64,000 nucleotides of DNA from Actinomycetota bacterium (lineage in GTDB: Bacteria; Margulisbacteria; Marinamargulisbacteria; GCA-2716485; GCA-002719695). The position numbers were made by a program, and so were the translations under genes. Positions 43,560 to 53,079 of the stretch are shown piece after piece; position 1 is the stretch's first letter, and each line of letters begins with the position of its first letter. The notes beneath the pieces are model-generated. The model saw only the letters and a list, made by a program, of their open reading frames with translations, was not told where the DNA came from and did not search any database. Where the stretch lies: contig NZWE01000024.1 in the NCBI GenBank assembly GCA_002697535.1, positions 40,700 through 104,699 on the forward strand. Reading direction: 5' to 3'.

Positions 43560-44177
43560 TTATCGCCGTCCTCTTGGTCGGGGTTTATTTCGTTTATTTC
43601 CTGGCCTTCTTCTATTTTGAAATCCCTGCCTTTTTCTCTTGCCTGGTTTTAGCTGATTGGAATTTCCCCCAAAAGCAATCCCTAAACCAAACCCGAACGT
43701 TAGTGGCTCTAGCTTAACGTTATCTACACTGGAATCAATGATCAACTGACTTGCCTCTAAAAAGAGCTTTGTATCTTTTGAAATACTCATCATAAAACCT
43801 GCTTTAGCCCCATATGTCACAGCAGGTGACTCATAAGAACTATTTAAAAATGATAATCCTCCAGATGCCCCTATGTAAGGTCTTACTGTAGATTTGATTG
43901 GAATCATATATGAAAATGTCGCTAAGCCTGTGGCTGCTTTTACGGATGGCACACCGGCCGTTTTACTCTCCGCAGCTAAATAGCCAGCAGATCCTTCTAA
44001 AATAAATCCTTCTTTAGCTGCAAATGTAGCTTTTCCGCCAAATGAAATTGAATTATCAAAATCATCTGAAATCATTGTTTGGCCCACATTAGCACCAACC
44101 ATAAATACAGAACCAAGTAACGAGCTTGTTAAGCTTAATAAACATATCATCATTAAATATACGATACTTTTTTTCAT
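43560..44177 (-). CDS. Outer-membrane beta-barrel protein with a basic C-terminal tail
   Basis: After a signal peptide (MKKSIVYLMMICLLSLTSS) comes a barrel-like protein of alternating strands with Gly/Phe turns (FSYMIPIKSTVRPYIGASGG; LEPLTFGFGLGIAFGG), like the small OmpA/OmpW-type porins. The natural barrel end GFGLGIAFGG is followed by an unusual tail of about 35 residues very rich in Arg, Lys, Asn and Pro. An AAGGAG Shine-Dalgarno stands upstream of the ATG. The last codons abut the possible ATT start of msrA. Confidence 0.65.
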   Translation of the reverse strand: MKKSIVYLMMICLLSLTSSLLGSVFMVGANVGQTMISDDFDNSISFGGKATFAAKEGFILEGSAGYLAAESKTAGVPSVKAATGLATFSYMIPIKSTVRPYIGASGGLSFLNSSYESPAVTYGAKAGFMMSISKDTKLFLEASQLIIDSSVDNVKLEPLTFGFGLGIAFGGNSNQLKPGKRKRQGFQNRRRPGNKRNKPRPRGRR

Positions 44178-44510
44178 AGGTTTCTACTCCTTAAATTTTA
44201 TGTTTTGTTATTTTTTTGAAACTAATTTTCTATTTATAATAATATGTCGTTTTTTGTAAATTTGTAAGCAAATTTTTTATATTATATTCTTTCTTCTGTG
44301 ATTCTATCTCCTGCTTACTACTCATACATTCATTAAAAGGTATTTTAATATGGGGTTAAGTTAACTAATTATTAAATATCAGATCAATTCTATTTAAGGC
44401 AATTGTTTAATCTTCCATAATTTTAATAGCTTTTACATATCAAAATTATTTTTTTCTTGCTTACTTAGCTCTAGACAATTTATGCTAAAACCTCTTACCA
44501 TACGCTACCT
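44178..44510. other. 333-base intergenic region between divergent genes
   Basis: No gene is visible. The right end holds possible -10 boxes for mnmG: TATGCT (44481-44486) and TACCAT (44496-44501, nine bases before the ATG). The left end holds the leader of the barrel gene with its Shine-Dalgarno. The remainder is plain A/T-rich sequence with no repeat or hairpin I can support. Confidence 0.4.
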
Positions 44511-46376
44511 ATGAGTATAAATAGTCATGATGTTATTGTTATAGGGGGCGGCCATGCTGGAATTGAAGCGGCTTTAGCTGCGGCACGTTTAGGCTGCTCT
44601 GTTTTACTTTGCACGCTTGAAAAAAACAAAATTGGCTTAATGCCTTGCAACCCTTCTATCGGGGGCCCTGCCAAAGGTCAAATTGTCGGTGAAATTGATG
44701 CTCTAGGGGGAGAAATGGGTCGTGCAGCTGATAAAACACATCTTCAACTTAAAGTTTTAAATAGGTCTCGCGGGCCTGCCGTTCAATGCTTACGTGCTCA
44801 AAGTGACAAAGTTAATTATAACGCATACATGTCTTCTTTTGTTTCCCAGCAAGCTAATATTACTATCTTAGAAACCGAAATTTATGATCTTATTATTGAA
44901 GATTCAACTATTATTGGGATCAAAACCTCAGATAATACAAATTATCTAGCTACGGCTGTTGTTGTTACGGCTGGTACCTTTTTAAAATCTATTATGCATT
45001 CCGGTATGGCCAAAACTATTGGTGGCCGTGTTGATGAACAAAGTTGTGACTCATTATCTCAATCCTTAAGTCCTTATTTTACGTTAGGTCGTCTTAAAAC
45101 AGGGACACCTCCTCGACTTGATAAACATTCTATTGATTATTCTAAAATGCTGGCTCAACCAGGAGATAATGAATTTTTACGATTTTCATTTCGAACAACG
45201 CCTAATGAAACCTATTTAAATCAACTGGATTGCTATCGCTGTGAAACGAATGAAAAAACCCATCAATTAATTTGTAATAATTTAGATCGATCTCCCTTAT
45301 TTACAAAAGTCATTCAAGGTGTTGGTCCTCGTTACTGCCCTTCGATTGAAGACAAAATTGTCCGCTTTCGTGATAAGCCTAGCCATCATATTTTTATTGA
45401 ACCAGAAAGTAGGCACCTTGATTCGGTATACCCTCAAGGTCTCAATACATCTCTTCCTCATGACATTCAAGATGCCATGTTACGAACGATGTCTGGGTTA
45501 GAAGATGTTACTATTTTAAAATGGGGTTATGCTGTTGAATATGACTTTATTTTACCATCACAGCTTAAACCTAGCTTAGAAGCTAAAGCGGTAAAAGGCT
45601 TGTTTTTTGCTGGCCAAATTAATGGAACATCCGGTTATGAAGAAGCTGCTGGGCAAGGCCTTGTTGCGGGTATGAATGCCGCTCTACTTGCTCAAAAAAG
45701 ACCTTCTTTTATTTTGACACGTGAGGATTCTTTTATTGGGACCCTAATTGATGATCTTATTACTAAAGATATTCATGAGCCGTATCGCATGCTTACTTCT
45801 CGTTCTGAATACCGTCTTTTACTTCGTCAAGATAACCCAACACAGAGACTTAGTGAACGCGCTTATGACTGTGGTCTGTTATCAGCCGCTGAAATTTCTA
45901 TCATACGAGAACAACATCAACTTAAACAGTCAACACTTGCTTCTTGGAAAAAAGGACGAACGTCTATTCAACAAGTAAAACAGTTTCAGTTAAAACATAA
46001 AATTCCTCTTGTTGATTTTGCTAAACGTGATGATGTTTCACTTACTGACTTAATAGAAGAGTCTTGTAGCTACGAAACCAAACAAGCAGCATCACAAGCT
46101 TTAATTGATATTCGATATGAAGGCTATATCAAAAAACAACATGCCAGTATCTTAAAACTTAAACAGTGGTATGAACGCGCCATTCCAGAGTCTTTAGATT
46201 TTGATGCTATTCCCAGTTTAAAAGAAGAAAGTAGGCTACAGCTTAAAAAATATAAACCAAAAACATTTTTTGAAGCATCACGTATTGCAGGTATTAACCC
46301 TGCTGATATTTCTGTTTTAATGGTTTATATTGAAAAAAATAAGCCTGCTGTTTTTGTATCTCACGTTACATCATAA
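44511..46376 (+). CDS. mnmG: tRNA uridine 5-carboxymethylaminomethyl modification enzyme MnmG
   Basis: With MnmE, this FAD enzyme makes the cmnm5U34 modification in the wobble position of certain tRNAs, including tRNA-Arg(TCT) of the type encoded at 13.9 kb. The FAD motif is [19 protein letters not shown] (residues about 11-29), followed by the family signature [27 protein letters not shown] (key part [13 protein letters not shown]) and [20 protein letters not shown]. The C-terminal helical domain is intact. The 621 residues are normal. No Shine-Dalgarno precedes the ATG. Confidence 0.96.
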   Translation: MSINSHDVIVIGGGHAGIEAALAAARLGCSVLLCTLEKNKIGLMPCNPSIGGPAKGQIVGEIDALGGEMGRAADKTHLQLKVLNRSRGPAVQCLRAQSDKVNYNAYMSSFVSQQANITILETEIYDLIIEDSTIIGIKTSDNTNYLATAVVVTAGTFLKSIMHSGMAKTIGGRVDEQSCDSLSQSLSPYFTLGRLKTGTPPRLDKHSIDYSKMLAQPGDNEFLRFSFRTTPNETYLNQLDCYRCETNEKTHQLICNNLDRSPLFTKVIQGVGPRYCPSIEDKIVRFRDKPSHHIFIEPESRHLDSVYPQGLNTSLPHDIQDAMLRTMSGLEDVTILKWGYAVEYDFILPSQLKPSLEAKAVKGLFFAGQINGTSGYEEAAGQGLVAGMNAALLAQKRPSFILTREDSFIGTLIDDLITKDIHEPYRMLTSRSEYRLLLRQDNPTQRLSERAYDCGLLSAAEISIIREQHQLKQSTLASWKKGRTSIQQVKQFQLKHKIPLVDFAKRDDVSLTDLIEESCSYETKQAASQALIDIRYEGYIKKQHASILKLKQWYERAIPESLDFDAIPSLKEESRLQLKKYKPKTFFEASRIAGINPADISVLMVYIEKNKPAVFVSHVTS

Positions 46377-46433
46377 CCACTTTTTTTGAACGTTTACTTT
46401 TATTATTTATCCGTCGCTTTCTCTTTAGGAATC

Positions 46434-47072
46434 TTAAACGATTAACTCATTATCTAAACAATATCGTGTAATTTCTGCATTGTTTTCTATGTCTAGTTTT
46501 CTTAACAGTCGTGCGCGATATGTACTTACCGTTTTAATACTGATATCTAAATCATAACCAATTTCTGTTGGGCTTTTTCCAGAAGCTAATAACAACATTA
46601 TACTAAACTCTCTTTTTGATAAGCGAGTATGTAATGGCCCTCTATGTTTTTCAAAATTTGTTGAAATTAATATATCAGAAAAATTGCTGCTAATATATTT
46701 TTTCCCATCTACTACTTTAGTAATAGCATAAATTAACTCTGAGGCGGCATTATCTTTTGTTAAATACCCTTTCGCTCCTGCTTGCATCGCACGTACGCCA
46801 AATTGGGATTCATTATGCATCGTTAATATTAATATAGGTATCGTTTTGTGTTTCTTTTTTATTGCTTGAATAGATGCTATCCCTTGCGAATCAGGTAATG
46901 TTAAATCTAATAATAGAATGTCAGCATTACACTTTGATTCGTTAAGAAAACTCTTTAGATTTTCATATTCATTTATAATGGTCATATTGCTAGTTTGATT
47001 AATAATCAATCTAATCCCATCCCTCACTAATTGATGATCATCAATTAAACAAATGTTAATTTTTTTTGTCAT
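46434..47072 (-). CDS. Response regulator, NarL/LuxR family
   Basis: A receiver domain (1-120) has the acidic pocket IDDHQ, the phosphorylation Asp in ILLLDLTLPD, the Thr in ILTMHNES and the Lys in YLTKDN. A LuxR-type DNA-binding domain follows (about 150-212; LSKREFSIMLLLASGKSPTEIGY, with recognition helix SIKTVSTYRARLL). It starts four bases inside the end of the histidine kinase gene, so it is that kinase's cognate partner. Target genes are not identifiable from the window. Confidence 0.94.
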   Translation of the reverse strand: MTKKINICLIDDHQLVRDGIRLIINQTSNMTIINEYENLKSFLNESKCNADILLLDLTLPDSQGIASIQAIKKKHKTIPILILTMHNESQFGVRAMQAGAKGYLTKDNAASELIYAITKVVDGKKYISSNFSDILISTNFEKHRGPLHTRLSKREFSIMLLLASGKSPTEIGYDLDISIKTVSTYRARLLRKLDIENNAEITRYCLDNELIV

Positions 47073-49858
47073 ATAGGGATCCTTGTTTCTAAAATTGTTT
47101 TGTGGTTTTGGCGTCGAATTGTAAAAGCTCCATTAAGTGGGACTAATTGCTCTTCTATTCCAATTAACCCAAAACTTCCTGGCTTTATTATATCATCGGG
47201 CTTAAAGCCACGTCCATCATCGATGACTTTTAAGTAGATTTCTTTTTTTCTTGATTTTACATCTACCTTAATAGCTTTAGGATTAGCATGTTTTATAGAG
47301 TTTTCAAGGCCTTCTTTTAAAATCCTATAAATTGTTTCTTTTATAGTTGTTGATATTTCGTTTTCATTTATCTTGATACTGCTCATTATCTTTATATTAG
47401 GATAATTTAGTTGATTAATATGGCTTTCTATTAAATCTTTTAACTCTAGTAAATCAAGCTGCGGTGGTCTTAATTCTTTTGCAATTTCTCTTGTGGTTTG
47501 AATGGTTTTTTGTAATTGATGGATAGATTCATCTAATTCTTGTAAACTATTTGAACAACTTGAACTACCACATATTTTTATATTTTTATTGTCTATTTCC
47601 GATAATCCTTTCATGGTCTCTTTTTTAGCTAGTTCTAATTTGATTTTTAAATATGCCAATTGCTGCCCCAAATCATCATGCACGTCTCTTGCTAATCGTT
47701 TTCGTTCATCCTCTTGTGTCACAATTATTTTTTTAAATAATGCCTGGCGTCTCTCTTGCGATTCTTTTAATTGTGTTTCTAATTTATGTTCTACTGAAAT
47801 ATCCTTAATAATCCCTATTAGCTTCTGATTATTTCCTTGTTTATCTTTAATCAAATACCCTTTTCCTTCTAAATATTTCTCTTTATGATCTCTTAATTGA
47901 ATTATATGGATATAGGGTTGTCCGTCTTCTAAAATACTTTTTACTTGTCTGTTTACTTTTTCTTGTGATTCTTTATTTAATAAATCTAAATAATTTTCAT
48001 AGGTATTGTGAAATGATTCTTTTTTTACTTCAAAAATTTTATAAGTTTCATCTGACCACCATATTATGTTTTTTTGGATATCCCATTCCCATGATCCTGC
48101 TAAAGATGCCTCTTGTGATTGGATAAAGTGTCTGTTTATGTTACTTAATTCCTGTCTAGCCTCATTGATTTCTGTAATATCTTGCCCTACCCCCACTACA
48201 CCTATAATTTTCCCTGCCATATTTCTTCTTGTTGTTGCATTTAGTAATACCATAATTCGTTGTCCTCTTTTTGTAAAAATAGGCACTTCGTAATTAGCGG
48301 ACTCCTCTCCATTCAATGCTCTTGTTAAAACATTTTTTACTGATTCTTTATATTCTTCTGTTATATAGGTTTCTACAAAGCTTTTTCCTCTTACTTCTTC
48401 TTTACTATACCCCGTTATTTCTTCTGCTTTTTGGTTCCATTCATTAACGTTTCCTTTTTTATCAATTCCAAAAATAGGCGCATTTGCTGTATCTATTAAT
48501 TGGGTTAATTCTATTCCTAAAGCATCTTTTTCTTGCTCTAGTTTTTCCGCCTCTATTTCAGCTATTTTCTTTTCTTCTTTTATTCTGTTTTTTTCTGTTG
48601 TATCTAATATAATGCCTGTCCATATAACACTTCCGTCATTTTTCTTTTTTGGCCAAGCTTGACAGGTCGTCCATTTTTCTTTTCCTGATGGGGTTATAAT
48701 CTCACCTTCAAATTCAAATAAAGTTAGTGATTTTCTTGAATTTTCTACTGCTTCAAATAATGCTTGCTGATACTGTGGTTTTGTTTGATTAAATAACAAA
48801 TTTACATCCTTTAATGCCTTATTTTTTGTTATTTCATAAATATTATAGACATAGTCATTACAATCTAATAATGATGCCTGATTATTTTGATCTATTTTAA
48901 AACTATAGACCATTCCTGGCAGATTATTAGTTAATATTTGTAATCTTTCATCTAGTTTTTTTCTTTCTTTTTCTAATGCTCTTTCTTCTGTTATGTCTTT
49001 GATAATTCCTATTAATTTTATAGGGTCTCCTTGTTTATTACATATTATATTTTTCTCTTCATAAAAAATCTGATCTGGTAAATGTGTAAATGTGAGTTCT
49101 AACCTTTTCTTTTGTTTTGTTTTTAGCATACTCTCTATGGTAGCTGCCATCTGTTTTTTTGATTGCTCCGTTAATAAATTATAAAATGTCTCATATGAGG
49201 GTGAGTGTTCTTTCGAATCTAACTTTAATAGATTATAACTATTTTTTGACCACCATACTTCTTTTGTTTCTAAGTTATATTGCCATATATATGATTTGCT
49301 AAATTTTTCTATCTCATTAAAAAGAGTATTGTGCTCTTTTGTGTCTTCTTCTTTTTTGTGGTGATCTATAATAATCGCTATAAAAGGTAGTAGGCTCTCT
49401 AGTTCTTTAATCCGCTTATTATTTTCTTCTTGCTTACTTGTAAAATATAAACTTAGTGTTCCTACTAAATTTTTTTCATGGTTCAAAATTGGAAACGCCC
49501 AACATCCTAGTAAATTTATTCTTTGTAATATTTTTTTTATACCCTTGTAGGCATCGTGATGAATGGGATCGTCTAATATAACTCGCTTTTTATAAAATGC
49601 GGCACTCCCACACGCGCTCCCGTTTTTGTCTATAGGCACCTCTTGTAACAATTTCTTATACTCTGTATCGATTATCTTGGAACTTACTAAATGTGTTAAT
49701 AGAGCCTCTTTTTTGGAGACCGTTAGAATATAAGGGACACTATTTGAACATATATGTGTTATTAATGATAATATCTGGTTTAAAGCCTTGTCTTTATCGT
49801 ATGTTTCTAAGTATTTTTGTAGAATTTCTGAGATCTTTTTATGTGTATTTATAGACAT
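47069..49858 (-). CDS. Cytoplasmic GAF/multi-PAS sensor histidine kinase (NarX/DesK-type core)
   Basis: The 929-residue sensor has no membrane segment. The order is an N-terminal GAF-like domain (about 1-170; NKNGSACGSAAFYKKRVILDD-like), about four PAS domains (190-310, 310-430, 455-575, 585-700), then a HisKA_3 dimerisation domain with the phospho-acceptor His in LARDVHDDLGQQLAY, and a HATPase domain (EGLENSIKHANPKAIKV; DDGRGF; GSFGLIGIEEQ). An insertion in the HisKA_3 hairpin contains CGSSSCSN, two closely spaced cysteines. The GAF/PAS set suggests sensing of a soluble ligand, redox state or light in the cytosol. It is coupled to the downstream regulator. Confidence 0.92.
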   Translation of the reverse strand: MSINTHKKISEILQKYLETYDKDKALNQILSLITHICSNSVPYILTVSKKEALLTHLVSSKIIDTEYKKLLQEVPIDKNGSACGSAAFYKKRVILDDPIHHDAYKGIKKILQRINLLGCWAFPILNHEKNLVGTLSLYFTSKQEENNKRIKELESLLPFIAIIIDHHKKEEDTKEHNTLFNEIEKFSKSYIWQYNLETKEVWWSKNSYNLLKLDSKEHSPSYETFYNLLTEQSKKQMAATIESMLKTKQKKRLELTFTHLPDQIFYEEKNIICNKQGDPIKLIGIIKDITEERALEKERKKLDERLQILTNNLPGMVYSFKIDQNNQASLLDCNDYVYNIYEITKNKALKDVNLLFNQTKPQYQQALFEAVENSRKSLTLFEFEGEIITPSGKEKWTTCQAWPKKKNDGSVIWTGIILDTTEKNRIKEEKKIAEIEAEKLEQEKDALGIELTQLIDTANAPIFGIDKKGNVNEWNQKAEEITGYSKEEVRGKSFVETYITEEYKESVKNVLTRALNGEESANYEVPIFTKRGQRIMVLLNATTRRNMAGKIIGVVGVGQDITEINEARQELSNINRHFIQSQEASLAGSWEWDIQKNIIWWSDETYKIFEVKKESFHNTYENYLDLLNKESQEKVNRQVKSILEDGQPYIHIIQLRDHKEKYLEGKGYLIKDKQGNNQKLIGIIKDISVEHKLETQLKESQERRQALFKKIIVTQEDERKRLARDVHDDLGQQLAYLKIKLELAKKETMKGLSEIDNKNIKICGSSSCSNSLQELDESIHQLQKTIQTTREIAKELRPPQLDLLELKDLIESHINQLNYPNIKIMSSIKINENEISTTIKETIYRILKEGLENSIKHANPKAIKVDVKSRKKEIYLKVIDDGRGFKPDDIIKPGSFGLIGIEEQLVPLNGAFTIRRQNHKTILETRIPI

Positions 49859-49948
49859 TTCTTATTTTTCACTTTGTTATTTATATACTCTTATTATCTA
49901 TAAACTATACTAACTATATCTTACCTCGTCATCTTTGTAAAAACTGAT

Positions 49949-50779
49949 TTAAATCGTTGAGTTAAATAGTTTTACGGATTCTGCTAATCTATGGTTTAAA
50001 AATGATACGGTTTCGTTAATATGGGTCTTTTTTTCTTCATGTAATGTATCTAATGCGCCATGGATAGTTTCAAAGGGTGCATAAAATTCTTCTACAGAAT
50101 AAGACCGAATGGTTTCAAAAATATCTAATGAATAGCGGGGCCAATCAACAACTATCATCGATTGCTTTACGAGGCCACCTTCTAATAAACTACCAAAAAT
50201 AGGAACATCCCATCTTGTCATTAAGGATTGGCCTAATGTTGTAAATAACTCATCATTTTTTGTAAATAATCTTGCTTCCTCTAAATTTTGTTCTATAACT
50301 TTGTCACATACTAACGCATTAAACTGAATTTTCCCGGCTAACTGATCTGCCATCACATATGGCTTGCCACACATAATATTGCGTGTTTCATTCAAATAAA
50401 AATGACCATAAGTAAGATAGCCGGTCGTAAAAATTGCTTTGCCTGTACATTCAGTTAAAAATTCTGTTGATGCTGTTAATATTGCTACACAATCTGCATT
50501 CGTATTACCTATACTGGTTATAACAACTTTATCGACTAAAAAATTAACGATTAATCGACTTTTTAAGTCTACCTTCTCAAATTTAATGGTAATTGTTTTT
50601 TTTAGTATCTGCTCCAGTGAGGCTTCACATTCACAAACGGTAGTAAATGCTTCTTTTGTTTGCGTCATGATAATCTCTGAAAAATATTTTAAATGAAATA
50701 CGGCTGTATAGCGTAATGTATTGGTTATATTCTGTAATTCTTCTGAGATCTCTTGCCTTTCATGTTTTGTTAATTTCAT
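49949..50779 (-). CDS. Uncharacterised cytoplasmic protein
   Basis: I do not recognise a family. The 276 residues lack a signal peptide or membrane helix. Residues about 1-65 and 235-276 look helical, and the middle is mixed alpha/beta with FLVDKVVITSIGNTNADCVAILTAST and FGSLLEGGLVKQSMIVVDWPRYSLD (the clearest strands are VVITSIGN and SMIVVDW). Three Cys (CECEA, NADC, TECTG) have no obvious pairing. It lies with HEAT-repeat, radA and clpC genes on the same strand but has its own -10 box. Confidence 0.6.
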   Translation of the reverse strand: MKLTKHERQEISEELQNITNTLRYTAVFHLKYFSEIIMTQTKEAFTTVCECEASLEQILKKTITIKFEKVDLKSRLIVNFLVDKVVITSIGNTNADCVAILTASTEFLTECTGKAIFTTGYLTYGHFYLNETRNIMCGKPYVMADQLAGKIQFNALVCDKVIEQNLEEARLFTKNDELFTTLGQSLMTRWDVPIFGSLLEGGLVKQSMIVVDWPRYSLDIFETIRSYSVEEFYAPFETIHGALDTLHEEKKTHINETVSFLNHRLAESVKLFNSTI

Positions 50780-50788
50780 TATATTTAT

Positions 50789-50794
50789 ATTATA
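50789..50794 (-). promoter_or_regulatory. -10 box of a probable leaderless promoter
   Basis: On the minus strand TATAAT at 50794-50789 ends nine bases before the ATG at 50779. Confidence 0.45.
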
Positions 50795-50810
50795 CGTAAT
50801 CTTCTCATTT

Positions 50811-51710
50811 TTATTTAGGCTTTAAGTTAATTAAATTAATTTTTTTTGCTAGTATTGGATATTTTGAAACTTTTTTTTCTAATAATGTGTATACAGGAAC
50901 TGTAATTGTTGTTTTGTTTAAGCAATAGATTAATTCTTCTGTAAATGGTTTTTTATGTAAACTCTGAATTATATAGGGAACAATTGGCTTTCCACATTTT
51001 ATGATTATCTCTTGTATCGTTTTTTTTATCTTAGGTTGGTTAATATAGTCAATTAATATAGGATAAACAAGGCTTGGATCCATAGTTAATATGGCTTGAA
51101 TAATATGTCTTTTTAAGGCAGGCTTTGTCCTAAATAAACTAATAAAATGTGATATTCCTTTTTTTGACTGTATTAAAGCCAACATCATAATAGCATGCTT
51201 TTCCGTGTTTTTTATTTTTGTTGCTTTTATTAATATATTCTCTGCTTTTTCTTTCTTTTCTAAAAAGATAATATGCAATAATTGATTAGAAATAATCCAT
51301 GAATTTAAAAATAATGACTCTTGTATCGTGTCTTGATACTTGTCTAAATGTTTTGCTAAAAATGTTCTGCAAAATAGCGTGATATACTGATTGCTTGATT
51401 CAAGATTATTAATAATCGGCTTGATATTATCTTTTGTACATTTAATAATCGCTTTTTGTGTATTTTTTCTTACATGGTTATCATTATCGGCCAATTTTTC
51501 AAATAATGTGTCGAGACATCCTGTTAACTTTAAGTCGCCAATTTTTTCTATTACGGCCCATCGAATTAACCAAAATGAATCCTCACAATAATGGATAAAT
51601 CGCTCTATGTCATCTGATGTTTCCAATTCTTTTAATTGTACTAGTCCCTCCCACCGAGTGTTTTTGTCACGAATCGTTTCAACAATCGTATCAAGCATGT
51701 TGTTTTTCAT
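50811..51710 (-). CDS. HEAT-repeat protein
   Basis: The 299 residues form repeated helix pairs of about 30-35 residues, as in HEAT/Armadillo-like solenoids (e.g. FWLIRWAVIEKIGDLKLTG, then LFEKLADNDNHVRKNTQKAI, the latter a clear HEAT unit). It is cytoplasmic, presumably a protein-binding scaffold; the function is unknown. Its start lies 20 bases inside radA (or eight, if the second ATG at 51698 is used), so it is translated from the clpC-radA transcript. Confidence 0.75.
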   Translation of the reverse strand: MKNNMLDTIVETIRDKNTRWEGLVQLKELETSDDIERFIHYCEDSFWLIRWAVIEKIGDLKLTGCLDTLFEKLADNDNHVRKNTQKAIIKCTKDNIKPIINNLESSNQYITLFCRTFLAKHLDKYQDTIQESLFLNSWIISNQLLHIIFLEKKEKAENILIKATKIKNTEKHAIMMLALIQSKKGISHFISLFRTKPALKRHIIQAILTMDPSLVYPILIDYINQPKIKKTIQEIIIKCGKPIVPYIIQSLHKKPFTEELIYCLNKTTITVPVYTLLEKKVSKYPILAKKINLINLKPK

Positions 51711-53076
51711 AATCTTTCATAAAAATATAATGTAATACATCTTTTATATAGGATACTTGATGGTACCTAAATTGATCTAAATTTTTCGGCGATAATGCAT
51801 TTTTTTTTGGTATAATCCCTCCCGAGAATCCACATTTTTTTAATTCTATTAGTCTTTTGTCTATATGCGATACAGGCCTTATTTCTCCTGTTAATCCAAC
51901 TTCACCACAAATGCCAACGCGATCTATTACGGATTGCTGTTTTAACGATGATATTAATGCAACCGCAATCGCTAAATCTGCCGATGGATCTGTAATTGAA
52001 AACCCTCCAATAACGGTTAAAAAAATATCATGTGCTGATAACTTCAAATAACATAACTTATCTAGCGCCGCTATTAATAAATTAGCTCGATTTGGATTAA
52101 TCCCAACAAAGTTTCGTTTTGCCATACCATAACCACTCTCAATAACCAGTGCTTGAATCTCTAATAAAATAACTCTATTGCCTTGTGTATAAGGAACAAT
52201 TACAGATCCCGGTGATGCATCTTGTGATGTTTCTATAAATGCTTGTGATGGATCTTTTATCGGAATCAATCCGTTCTCTTTCATTTCAAATAAGCCTATA
52301 TGATCTGTACTTCCATACCTGTTTTTATGGCACCTTAAAATTCGATTTTGAAAATGCCTGTCTCCTTCTAAATATAAAATAGCGTCAACTAAATGTTCTA
52401 ATACTTTTGGCCCCGCTATTTGACCATCCTTGGTTATATGTCCAATAACAATGGCGCTTTTATTATGTGCTTTTACCCAATTAATTAATGTTGTGGCACA
52501 ATGTCTTACTTGTGATACGGTTCCTTCTAAGGAAGAAAGCTCTGGATGCTGTACCACTTGAATAGAATCTAGCAAAACTATATCGGGATCTAATCGCTCA
52601 CATTCTTTAATAATGGCCATCATATTAGTTTGAGAAAATACCCATAACGTTTCTGCAATTTTTCCATTATCTAACCGCATTGCTCTTGATTTTATTTGCG
52701 CCTCTGATTCTTCAGCTGAAATATATAATACTTTCATCGATTGCTTAGCGCATTCCTGACACGCTTGTAATGATAATGTCGATTTGCCTATTCCTGGTTC
52801 TCCTCCTAATAGAACTATAGATCCTTTTACGAGCCCTTCTCCTAATACTCTATCTAACTCTGTAATATTTGTTTTATAGTAAAAAACAGGCTCTTGTACA
52901 ACCTCTGCTAGCGCTTGTGCTGTGGATTCCTGATTATAATTATATTTTAATTTATTTTCTTTTATGGGTTTTGTTTCTACTAACGTGTTCCATTCATGAC
53001 ACGCCTCACACTGCCCCTTCCACTTTGGATACTTACTTCCACAACTCTGACATTCAAATAAAGCGGTATTTGGCAT
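51691..53076 (-). CDS. radA: DNA repair protein RadA
   Basis: This RecA-like, Lon-like branch-migration helicase processes recombination intermediates. An N-terminal C4 zinc finger (CQSCGSKYPKWKGQCEAC, residues 9-26) precedes Walker A GGEPGIGKST (about 91-100), the RadA-specific KNRYGS motif (in HKNRYGSTDHIG) and a C-terminal Lon-protease-like domain (about 285-455). The length of 461 is standard. It begins three bases after clpC; the clpC-radA pairing is a conserved neighbourhood in many bacteria. Confidence 0.96.
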   Translation of the reverse strand: MPNTALFECQSCGSKYPKWKGQCEACHEWNTLVETKPIKENKLKYNYNQESTAQALAEVVQEPVFYYKTNITELDRVLGEGLVKGSIVLLGGEPGIGKSTLSLQACQECAKQSMKVLYISAEESEAQIKSRAMRLDNGKIAETLWVFSQTNMMAIIKECERLDPDIVLLDSIQVVQHPELSSLEGTVSQVRHCATTLINWVKAHNKSAIVIGHITKDGQIAGPKVLEHLVDAILYLEGDRHFQNRILRCHKNRYGSTDHIGLFEMKENGLIPIKDPSQAFIETSQDASPGSVIVPYTQGNRVILLEIQALVIESGYGMAKRNFVGINPNRANLLIAALDKLCYLKLSAHDIFLTVIGGFSITDPSADLAIAVALISSLKQQSVIDRVGICGEVGLTGEIRPVSHIDKRLIELKKCGFSGGIIPKKNALSPKNLDQFRYHQVSYIKDVLHYIFMKDYEKQHA

Positions 53077-53079
53077 CGG

